NCBI RefSeq assembly: GCF_000002995.4
Contig: NW_025062475.1
Location: 3,254,528-3,318,527, forward strand
Reading direction: 5' to 3'
Source: Brugia malayi
Taxonomy: Eukaryota > Nematoda > Chromadorea > Rhabditida > Onchocercidae
DNA: 64,000 nucleotides
The translations under genes and the position numbers were made by a program. The notes under the pieces were generated by a model. That model saw only the letters and a list, made by a program, of their open reading frames with translations, searched no databases and had not been told where the DNA came from. Of the stretch, positions 28,171 to 36,700 are shown piece after piece (the first letter of the stretch is position 1; each line of letters begins with the position of its first letter).

Positions 28171-31100
28171 TATGTGTGTGTATGTATGTATGTTTTGTGT
28201 GGACTATGAACTGTCAGACAAATCGTAAAAATTTACGAAACAATGTCGAAATTAATGAATGGATAAACAAATGGCGAACACTCTGACAATTTTAACGAAT
28301 TTCAAGCAGTAAACATAATAGAAATGAAAAGAAGTAGGAAAAGGATTAGACAAGAGAGAGAGAGAGAGGAGGGAGAGGAAGGGAGAGAGAGAGAGATAAG
28401 TGATAAGAGATAAGAGACAGTAGTGATAAAATTGATAAATGAATTAAACAAAGATTTCATAAATTATCGCTTTCAAAATTGTTATGATTTTCCATTCACT
28501 TTTATATATTAATGCTATTTGCTGAATAGTTGGTGAAAGTAATTGTGGCCATTACAACAATGTATCATAGATTTGAGCCAATTAGCTTAATAAGTGTTAG
28601 CTTGGAAAATAATTAGCCAAGCTTTAATTACATAAATTTAAATAGGCAAAGCAAAAGCTACTTACTAATGTTATCTATTTATAAAATTAACATTGATTTG
28701 AATAATCAGATAAAAATTGTGACAGCATAATTAGAGCAGAAGTTATCATTAGGATAGGCTTATTTTAATTTTTAGCCAAGTTCTAAAATACAAATGCAAA
28801 AATGCTGGTTTTAGATATGTGTGTGTTAGCTTATTAAGAAAAATCATAATTAATTTTACTATTCTGCAATTAATTAAAAAAATTTTTTAACAAAAAAAAA
28901 AAAAAAATGAAATTTCATATTTCTTTTAATTATATAATTAATTTTATAATGATTTATGAAAAAATTAATAACTTAAAAATAAAATTAAGCAGATACTGAG
29001 CAATTTATTGTTGATAAAGTTACCTTAATCATACACTACCCAGTGTAAAAGTATTACATTTGTATAAATATTAATTAAAAGCCAAAAAAAGAAAAGACTA
29101 AAATGAAGAAAATAGAAAAATAATAGACCATTTCTTGGCACTTTTTTTTTCAGTGCATTTTTAAAATCTTTAAAATTGGTTAAAATCGGTATTTATTTAT
29201 TTATTTTTTTTTTTTATATTTAAAATTTTAGATAAAGAATTTTGACAAAAATATGTGCCAAAAAAGCAAAAAAAAAAAACAAAGATCAGAAAGTAAAAAT
29301 TAGGAATTTATTGATAATATGATGATCATTGAAGTTTTGTGAAAAATTTTAAAATTTATTTTAAAATCAAAAGAAATATTTTTATCTAAAAAAAAATATC
29401 ATTTGAAAAATATTTTTGAACTTTTGACACACTTTTGATGACACACTCTTTGACAAAAATAATTTTAAAGCAAAAAGTTTTTTGTTCGTTTGCGTCGAAT
29501 CGATGCAATTCATTTTGTTTTACTAAATAAAAAAACACACAATTACAAAGTTGTCGAGAAATAGGTTGCAATAATTAATTAATAGAGAATCTATTCTGAT
29601 GACTCATCCATTTAATTGTTGTAAATTATGAAATTTATTGATTTGAAAAAGTTTATGCTGGAAAATGGCCAATTGAGAAGAGTAAAATTATAAATTGATC
29701 AATTTGATAAAAGATAAGACTATGTGATAATGAATGTACAGGTAAATTACTGAATTGAATTTACGTCAAATTCCCATTTTAATGTCACAATGATTATAAG
29801 TGACAGTGACATGACTATATTCTTTCCTTTTCTATCATCTTTATCCATAATTGTACCTTCATTTCGAGGTTCATTTGACAATTTTAGAATTTACTCTTTG
29901 AAATCTTACACATACATTTCTCCAGTGGTCACTCTAAAGCTATTAGAGAAAAGGTAGGTTAGCAATTAAAGTTACACAGTTTGTCCTTGGCTAATGCATC
30001 GATGGATTAATTTATGAGAATTTTAAATCAATTTCATTGCAACAAAGTTGAAATATACATTTTATACAGCTTTTAATTTTTCTTTTCCTACAGGAAATAA
30101 CCTTCAAAAATGACCATCAAATAATTGAATAAAGAAATGTTCAATTTATTCTTCCTTTTTTATAAAAAAAGAAAAGAAAAAAAAAAGAAACCTCTGATAT
30201 AACTTTCTTCTTTTTATGCATATATTTTCATATATTTTTTAAAAATTTTATATTTAAAAAAAAAAAGAAAGAGACCGTAAATGATTTAGTTAAAATGAGA
30301 AATCAAACAATTAAATAAGTAAAATCAACAAATATGTAAATAAGAAAATAAATTAAATGAATGCGCAACAAATTGAAAGAGATCGATGAACTAAAACGGA
30401 ACATTGCGCTAAAACGATTTGAGTACTATAAGGTAAATTAAAGTATGCAAATTAGCTGAACCGTTACAAATGAAATGTATTATTGCTTTCAGAGCTTCAA
30501 TCACTAAATTATAATTACCACCTTGAAAATATGAAATATATTCATCAATCTTTTAAACTATTTCCCTTTTTACCTTAAAATTTTTACATCTGCTTCCTCT
30601 GCAATTACTGCGGGACTCTTATAAGGGACACTCTTAAGAAGTAAGTTTGTTCCTGGTAGATTCTAGAAAGTTCTGTAAAGTATGATAAAATTGAGAAGAA
30701 AGCAGATTAAACTATTGTAATCGTATTAGAGAAGAAATACATCAAAGATCGAAAAGAATAAAAATTTTAGCGGTAAATTGACGTGAGAATTTTCCATTTT
30801 TTTTTTAGTATAAATGACACATTATTGATATTTCCATTGAGAAATTTAAATTAATTAACTAAATATTGAAATTATTAATTTCTATAAAATAATAAATTAA
30901 ACTTGATGCATTGATTAAGTGAATGCTTAAATTTGAAATTGATCATATTCTGGAAAACTTTTCAACAGTATGTTGATAATTCGTTTTAAAATTTTAATCT
31001 AATTATGGATGTAAGCTTAACTAATATAAATTAGATTTTTGTTGAAAATATCACAAGCATAGCAATACGAAATGAATATTTCAACTAATAGAAATGACCT

Positions 31101-32314
31101 TTTTCTTAGTTGTAATTCTCATTAGTTCAATTCAATAGATTATCGGTAATTTGGGAAATAAACACATAAAATAAGTAATTAGTAGGCATAATAGTATAGC
31201 TTTAAGGTCATTTACAGAGACAATGTGGGTCATTTACACTTATAAATTCAATTAATTTCTATCTCAATTAATTTCACTCACAAATTTGAAGAATTATGGA
31301 AACGATAATCTAACTGTGTGTTTGTATTAAAATCAGAAGAAAAAAATTAAAATTAAAATCGGACTAATAGCACTTTATACCATTAGTCATTCAAACCAGT
31401 TGTTTAATTATCAGAGTTATCAGTTTTTTTTTTCTCTTTTTTTTTTCGGCAATTATAACAATTAAAGATTTAATTTTTACTTTAACAAAAATTGGCCATC
31501 ATTTTGGTGAAAACGATATCGAATGGTGATGTCATTTCAATCAAATGTCCTATGAAATTTGATTAAAATTGTGACACTATAGTGACAGGTAAAGCAAACA
31601 ATGATGAAAAACAGAGACATTCACAAGTAGTAAGCCAAAACAAAGTTCATTACACCTACCGAAAGGTCATACAAGTGATTTAGTTACTAGATCGATAAGG
31701 TTAAAGGTTTGTAGCATTGGCGGGATCAGAATATCTAAGAACTCCCACAGCTTTTGTGATAGTTGATGGCTTTAAATCCAAATGTAAACAAAGTTACCGG
31801 ACGGTAAACAATGTAAGAGACAATTGATGAATTATAGTAAACCAATTCAAGCAAATTATTCCCAAACTTATAAGAAAAATGAGTATGATAGGGCATCTAG
31901 TCAAAATTTAGAAGTTATTCTTATCCGTCCATTTAAATTGAATAAAATACTCATTTTAAGACGGGAAAGGGGTGATATTGAGATAGTTTGGCTCCTATGA
32001 AAATTCAATAATAAAGAAGTAATAGTAATATCAATAATTAATAACAACTAATAATAATAATAAACAATTATTAATAATAAATAATGGTAACTAATAACAT
32101 AATAATGATAATAAAAAAAATTAATAGTGGTAATAATTAATAACAATAATAAACAATGATAGTTAATATTAATAATAATAATAACTAATAATAATAAGTA
32201 ATCATAATTAACAATAATAATATTTAACAACAATAGTAAAAATTAATAATAATGATTATTAATAACAATGATAATAGTTAACAACAATAGCAAAAATTAT
32301 TAACAATAATGATT

Positions 32315-32345
<31 letters not shown>

Positions 32346-33701
32346 TATATAATAAAAATAATATATTATTATATAATAAAAACACTATATTATTATATAA
32401 TAAAACACACATATAATAATAATATTATATAATAAAAACGCTCACATACAGACACACGAATTTTTTTAGTATTTTGTTTTTTTTTTTTAAAGTTATATAG
32501 TCTGATTGAATTGAAATTCTTTTCTTTTTTTTGCCTTTGATTGCAGACCAGCAAAATTAAATTACAATTTTCAATATTCGAACTAAAATTTAATTTAAAA
32601 ATATCAACATTCTTCCATCTTGCAGCAATCATTGCAAAAAAGATATTAGCAAATTAATGGAAATGAGACAAAAAAAGTGTTCCCTAATTAGTATAGCTCC
32701 GAGATTTTTTCAATACTATCACAAAAAAGAAAAGTTTAAAAAAATTTTTTCAAAGAAAGTTTTTGTTATGTCCGAAAAGAAAAATAAAAACAGTTTATTA
32801 ATGAAATTGAACTGAACTGTGAAATTAGTGAGGTATATTTAGTTCGCTCATCAATTTCAAACCAAAATATATTTGAAATATTTGTTTAGCAATAAAATTA
32901 AAATACCAGAAATGCAAATTAAAATATCAAAATAATGAATAAGATTTTGTTAAATTTTATGATTTTTTTTTTTTTCTTTTGTTACATATTGAGAAAATTG
33001 AAAATTTTGATTGCAGACAGATTGGATTCATTTTTAGCTATTTGAGTAGCTATGAAATCACAAATAAAAGAATTGTGGTGAAAATTTTGCGTTCAATTCT
33101 TCAAAATGCATTTCACATTGCTTTGATAATGCAAAGCTCATTAGCATTGCGGTTAGCTAACATAAAATCAGCTAATAATGTAAATTCAGAATTTAGAAAG
33201 TGCTGACCAATGGCGGATAAAGATGATTGATGAGCTTTAAAATTCCCAAAATTCTTGGCTTAAAATTTACTAATAAATTTTGCAATGTATTCCTTTTACT
33301 TTTCAATAATGAAATTTATAAACATACGACTAATTTCATTGATATCACATAGAAATATTTAGATAAATCATGAAATGAAATGAATTGAAATGAGACGAAA
33401 AATGTTTTAACAAACAATTTTTCTGTGATAAAATTATCAAATAATTCATCAACTGATTATTAATTACTAAAAATATTAATTTTTCTCTTTAAAGAAGAAA
33501 AGAGAACGAAAGAGAGAAAGAGAGAGAGAGAGAGGGAGAGAAGAAAGGGAAGAAAAACAAACCATTTTTCGCCAGCTTCCGAATCTTCATCGCTATCAAT
33601 TTCACTTTCATCATTATCATTCATATCATTTGTCTCATCACTGCAACTGCTATCATAATTTGAATTCTTATGAACTGAATTTCGAAGTACCATTCCTTCT
33701 T
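341..33701 (-). CDS. mig-10: MIG-10 / lamellipodin-RIAM (MRL) family adaptor, 3' end beyond window
   Basis: Seven exons join in phase: 33701-33563, 18571-18331, 8564-8237, 6894-6699, 5015-4778, 1502-1139 and 543-341. From the ATG at 33693 they give 567 codons with no stop. The protein has an acidic Ser-rich N-terminus, low-complexity linkers, a helix matching the MRL coiled coil ([15 protein letters not shown]), a His8/Gln-rich stretch (about residues 397-416), a Ras-association domain (from about 445) and the family-specific segment after it ([36 protein letters not shown]). The PH domain and proline-rich tail should follow beyond position 1. MRL proteins link Ras-family GTPases and phosphoinositides to Ena/VASP and actin at the leading edge; C. 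elegans MIG-10 acts in neuron migration and axon guidance. The true start is uncertain. The ATG follows a T-rich AG by 8 nt, which suits a trans-spliced start, but the frame is also open upstream of it, so an earlier exon is possible. The introns are far longer than those of the neighbouring genes. Confidence 0.9.
544..1138. other. mig-10 intron 6
   Basis: This is AT-rich intron sequence with a poly-A/AAT stretch near 945-970. No exon or other element is visible. Confidence 0.7.
1139..1502 (-). CDS. mig-10: mig-10 exon 6: poly-His/poly-Gln plus Ras-association domain
   Basis: The exon starts [10 protein letters not shown], then has eight His, six Gln, Ser and five Gln, a basic helix ([20 protein letters not shown]) and the RA domain core ([49 protein letters not shown]). 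YPEL is typical of MRL and Grb7/10/14 RA domains. The donor ATCA|GTAACT leaves phase 1. Confidence 0.95.
1503..4777. other. mig-10 intron 5
   Basis: A 3.3-kb intron made mostly of A and T homopolymers, with a short (TG)n at 2221-2232 and (TTTC)n at 3552-3570. At 4288-4325 there is a local duplication in which about 20 bp ending in cgaatgacctgtca is repeated once. Nothing coding is seen. Confidence 0.65.
4778..5015 (-). CDS. mig-10: mig-10 exon 5 of this model (Ser/Asn-rich linker)
   Basis: The exon encodes [16 protein letters not shown] through [16 protein letters not shown], a polar linker with many potential Ser phosphorylation sites. Phases are 2 in and 0 out (CAG|GTTCAA). It joins the RA exon without a frameshift. 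Confidence 0.85.
5398..5450. repeat. (TCCC)n/(TC)n microsatellite
   Basis: A run of CT units flanks six or so TCCC units within mig-10 intron 4. In transcript sense it is GGGA/GA-rich. Confidence 0.95.
6181..6278. repeat. (ATT)n trinucleotide repeat
   Basis: An interrupted, then near-perfect ATT run lies inside mig-10 intron 4. Confidence 0.95.
6699..6894 (-). CDS. mig-10: mig-10 exon 4 of this model (MRL coiled coil)
   Basis: The exon encodes [21 protein letters not shown] followed by a Ser-rich stretch. The heptad-like [15 protein letters not shown] corresponds to the short N-terminal helix that MRL proteins carry ahead of the RA domain. Phases are 1 in and 2 out (AAAAG|GTTAGT). Confidence 0.85.
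6895..8236. other. mig-10 intron 3
   Basis: AT-rich intron. At 7165-7272 the 12-mer tttgcgcatatt recurs three times (two copies about 25 bp apart and one about 70 bp further on), which is unusual for this background. A (GA)n tract at 8180-8204 lies just after the exon 3 donor in the transcript. Confidence 0.65.
8180..8204. repeat. (GA)n tract next to mig-10 exon 3 donor
   Basis: The GA dinucleotide run extends into a GAA-rich stretch up to 8222. In the minus-strand transcript it is a CU-rich tract directly downstream of the 5' splice site at 8236. Confidence 0.95.
8237..8564 (-). CDS. mig-10: mig-10 exon 3 of this model (Ser/Thr-rich linker)
   Basis: The exon runs from [14 protein letters not shown], through poly-Ser and poly-Thr runs and a Gly4, to [21 protein letters not shown]. 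It begins with ATG directly after an AACAG acceptor, so it could also be the first coding exon of a shorter isoform. The donor is G|GTCAGT (phase 1). A CU-repeat (transcript sense) lies 22-60 nt after the donor. Confidence 0.8.
12100..12192. repeat. (CA)n / (CATA)n microsatellite
   Basis: CA dinucleotides are mixed with ACATAC units, in mig-10 intron 2. Confidence 0.95.
15761..15802. repeat. (GA)n with GGGA interruption
   Basis: A GA run is interrupted by ggggaggga inside mig-10 intron 2. Confidence 0.9.
17035..17064. repeat. (GA)n/(GGGA) tract
   Basis: A GA dinucleotide run with GGGA units in mig-10 intron 2; same composition and orientation as the tract at 15,761. Confidence 0.9.
18331..18571 (-). 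CDS. mig-10: mig-10 exon 2 of this model
   Basis: The exon is phase 2 in and phase 0 out and encodes about 80 residues ([15 protein letters not shown] ... [12 protein letters not shown]). The acceptor CAG is at 18572-18574 and the donor ACG|GTTAGC. The residues are not diagnostic alone. The phase fits on both sides and the codon-like composition, within a sea of homopolymer, supports an exon. Confidence 0.7.
18604..18637. repeat. (CT)n tract upstream of mig-10 exon 2 acceptor
   Basis: A CTTT/CT run on the plus strand, hence GA-rich in the transcript, lies 33-66 nt before the acceptor of exon 2. It is complementary to the CU tract just after the donor of the same 15-kb intron. Confidence 0.95.
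20105..20330. repeat. (CATTT/CATTC)n minisatellite
   Basis: Pentamer-based repeat of catttcattc-type units with interspersed attcaattcattt variants. It produces spurious His/Phe/Ser open frames. Confidence 0.95.
22344..22382. repeat. (CT)n tract
   Basis: A CT run with TTT interruptions in mig-10 intron 1. A GA-rich tract lies 230 bp earlier at 22,110-22,133, so the pair is complementary. Confidence 0.95.
23690..23860. repeat. Interrupted (ATT)n repeat
   Basis: ATT/GTT/ACT trinucleotide array in mig-10 intron 1. It is roughly complementary to the AAT array at 24,838. Confidence 0.9.
24838..25040. repeat. Interrupted (AAT)n repeat
   Basis: AAT/ACA/ATG trinucleotide array that stays in trinucleotide register for about 200 bp, giving a spurious poly-Ile open frame on the plus strand. 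Confidence 0.95.
28095..28200. repeat. (GTAT)n-(TG)n-(TGTA)n microsatellite
   Basis: A long TG run is flanked on both sides by TATG units, inside mig-10 intron 1. It produces a spurious Cys/Val open frame. Confidence 0.95.
28353..28397. repeat. (GA)n/(GGGA) tract followed by GATA words
   Basis: GA run with GGGA interruptions, followed immediately by repeated gataag words up to 28,440. Confidence 0.9.
31660..31850. promoter_or_regulatory. Possible intronic regulatory island in mig-10
   Basis: A stretch of mixed, less AT-rich sequence in a homopolymer-dominated intron. It holds an AAAGGTCA nuclear-receptor half-site word near 31,661 and two copies of GTAAACAA (31,784-31,791 and 31,804-31,811), the reverse complement of the DAF-16/FOXO core TTGTTTAC. 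Regulatory function is inferred from motif content only. Confidence 0.3.
32018..32345. repeat. Interrupted (AAT)n repeat
   Basis: About 330 bp of AAT/AAC/ATG trinucleotides in mig-10 intron 1. Confidence 0.95.
32346..32440. repeat. AT-rich tandem with 12-bp palindrome
   Basis: About three loose copies of an approximately 30-bp unit, each containing or nearly containing the perfect palindrome tattatataata followed by aaaacac or aaaacgc. Confidence 0.75.
33488..33545. repeat. (GA)n tract next to mig-10 exon 1 donor
   Basis: A GA/GAA run on the plus strand, CU-rich in the transcript, begins 18 nt after the 5' splice site of the 15-kb intron. Confidence 0.95.
33563..33701 (-). CDS. mig-10: mig-10 exon 1 of this model (acidic N-terminus)
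   Basis: The acceptor (TTATTATAG) is at 33702 and the donor TG|GTTTGT at 33562. The exon encodes a Ser/Asp/Glu-rich stretch with ATG at 33693 ([11 protein letters not shown]...). It ends in phase 2, which matches exon 2 exactly (TG|C). The acidic run [14 protein letters not shown] is visible. A CU-rich tract (transcript sense) starts about 18 nt after the donor. Confidence 0.75.
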
Positions 33702-36700
33702 CTATAATAAAAAAAAACATTGAATTATAAAATACTTTGACATATAATAACTTTCAACTGATTTATATAATCTCATATCGATTAAAATAACTGAAATAAA
33801 TCTTAGAATTTGTAAGTACTAAATTTGAAATAAAAGTATTTGAAAATAATAATACGTGTAAATGATAACTAGTGTTAAAGAATGCAAAGAATTGATGAAT
33901 TGAATAAAAAAAGTGAATCAGTAAATAAGCAAAGAAAAATGAATTAAAAAGTAATTAATAAAAAATGATATAAGCATTCTTAAATATGGTACTTATTATC
34001 TTTCAAAGTACATTTCCAAATAAATTTTTTGATAACAAAAGTGAACTTAGCTGGAAAGGTTAAAGATGACAAATTAAAGAGATGTGTAAGTGAATGTAAG
34101 ATTTTTTACAATGTTTGATATTTCCACTTTAACATTTTTAATTTTATAAAAAAAATGAACGACCAATAAAAAAATTCGAAATTTTGATCTTTCATACAAT
34201 TTCGTTGAGTGATATATCATAAATTAAACGTTCAACAATAGAAATTCAACAAACCAAAAATGAAAGCTTTAAATTTCAATTGAGAGATTTTATAATAATA
34301 TATTTTATTCTATCTAATCAATGTTAATTAGCTAACATCAGGTATTATTTTATTATCTAAATAGAAAAGTTGTTTTTAATTATTAATTCATTTTATTTCT
34401 TTTTTTTGGGACACAATTATTCAAGCATAAATTTTGTAAAAAAAACTTTCAGTTTCATAAAAAATAAATTAAAATGTGCTTTTTTTGGTAGTAATATTAA
34501 TGAAAATTTGAAAAGATAAATTAGAGTTCTTTCCAAGAAGGAATATAAACACCTGTTTGCTGTGCTATTTGCAATAAAAGTACATCTTTCTCTTTAAATT
34601 CTTAACTATTCTTTTTTTTTTCTCTTTTTTTTTCTACTACAAAAGGAAGATTGAATTATATCTGAATGATAAAAGAAAATGAAAATGTCCACAAAGTTTA
34701 AAGTATTTCAATACGATAATATGTTGACATTTTGATGGTACAAATTGCTGATATTTATTTATCGATATTTTCTTTTTTTTTTAAAAAAAATAAATTAAAA
34801 TTAGCTTTATGAATTATATCTATGACTAACAAACTATGATGTATTAACAAGAAGATAAGTTATTACTAAAAAACAAAACAATCGTCAACTATCGATTGAT
34901 TATTAGGAAAAACTTTTTCACTATTTAGTTTGTTAATTAAATTAAATTTTTCATGCAAATTTTCACTAGTGATCATTACTGCTTTTTTTGTTTATTTCAT
35001 GAAACATAAATTCAATTTCAGTATTGTATTTTAAATTCAAACTGGAAATTTTAAGTAATTAGAAAATTGTTTAAATCATTAAGAGGATGTATCATTTATA
35101 TAGATTTAATAAGAAATTTAGAAACTTGTTAAATATATAAGTCATTTTAGAAATTAAATTTCTCTTTATGGTAGAATTATCAGATTAAATCAGTACATAT
35201 GCGATAAGAAATAATTCAAAAGAAAAAAAAAAGAGGAATTATTAAAAAAGAGGAATTATTTAAAGAACAGCAATTGCTTGATTAAAATGTAAAATTCAAA
35301 TAGGAAATTTTTTTCTTTTTGCTTTAGTACAGTTAATCAGCCAAGATTATTAAAAATAATTCAACTTACAAAAGTGAGTAATGATAATTGTTATCAGTAT
35401 GAACAAACCGAATAAATTGATCATAAAATGTAAAGAAATTTATCTTTAACAATAAAATACTAATAGATTCTAACCTATTTTGTGCAAAGATATAAATGTT
35501 AAGGATTAATGATAACAAAATTAGTGAAAAAGATAAGTTTTACTATCTGCCACATTTCATAAAGTATTTAAATTAATGAACAAAGAAGACTAAAATAAAA
35601 TGAGAGTATAGCAGGACAGTACAAAACGATAGAAAAGTAAATAATACAGTCTATTTTTTTTTTATTTTTTAGTTAAAAATAATGCATCGATAGGAAAAGA
35701 AAATGAACAAATATGATTCATACGATCAAAGTAAACAATAAATAAGTAAACAAATCAGTAATCATTTAGAATTGAAAAGCCGACAAACTGTTTTGTCCAA
35801 CGAACACTTAAACTAACGAATTTTCAGAAAAAAAAAATAATAATAATAATAATGATAATGATCGAATTAACTATCAGAATAAGATGACAGGAAGTATTCA
35901 AAAGTGAGATAAGAATTCAGAAAAAAAAAAAAAAAAACGAAGTCTTTCCGATTTCGTTCGATCCGGTGGGAATAACAGATGGTGGGGTTAGCGTTGTCAT
36001 GTCATCATGATGTAATAGACAAGAACCATCTTTTCATTTAGCTATTTGCTTCTGTCACTTAATGAACTGACAGCTAACGATGAGCAAAGATTACGTAAGT
36101 TCATGAAATTAAACAAATTTTACTAAAAGTTTATATATCAGTGCTTTTTGAAATTTCATTAGCATTAAATTTTTTTTTTTTTGAAGTGAATTTTTCCTTG
36201 TTTTTCTTATTAATCGTAATGTAATTAAATAGATAATGTTAATCTTTTCTGTTTCTTTCATTGTGCCATCTCGTAAATACTGCAATTTTTATTGAATTTA
36301 AATTATTAGTTAAATCTGAAAGAATCATTTTTTTTTTTTTGAAAAGAAAAAATTTAGAGAACAAACAGTTCCGCTTTAACTATTAATTGTGAAAACATGT
36401 TTGTATAATTGAACGAGAAGTATTATTATATTAAGGAGACACTTGACCTATCGATGACATTTTCTTCCCTTTCACATTTCATTTACCATTTATTATCAAA
36501 CAAAATTTACAATTTAAAATGTTTATTACATGTGTTATTTTTGCAAAATTTATCGACGGTTAAAATAAAAATGAAATATTTTGAAAATTTTATTTATGAA
36601 AAAAAAGAAAAACTTCAAATTTTGATCGAAATATAAATTTTATTACCATCTGTTATTTATTGTAGCTTATTTTTTAAAAAGAAAAAAACTAACACAGCAC

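Larger units (their letters stand above)
18572..33562. other. mig-10 intron 1 of this model (15 kb)
   Basis: A very long intron. It carries a (CATTT/CATTC)n minisatellite (20,105-20,330), (ATT)n (23,690-23,860), (AAT)n (24,838-25,040 and 32,018-32,345), a long (TG)n (28,120-28,200) and several GA/CT tracts. Non-repetitive islands at 27,900-27,960, 29,780-29,960 and 31,560-31,850 carry clustered transcription-factor-like words. I saw no exon with matching phase. Confidence 0.65.

Noticed and set aside
28098..28286. Cys/Val-rich open frame
   Set aside because: It is the translation of a TG microsatellite.
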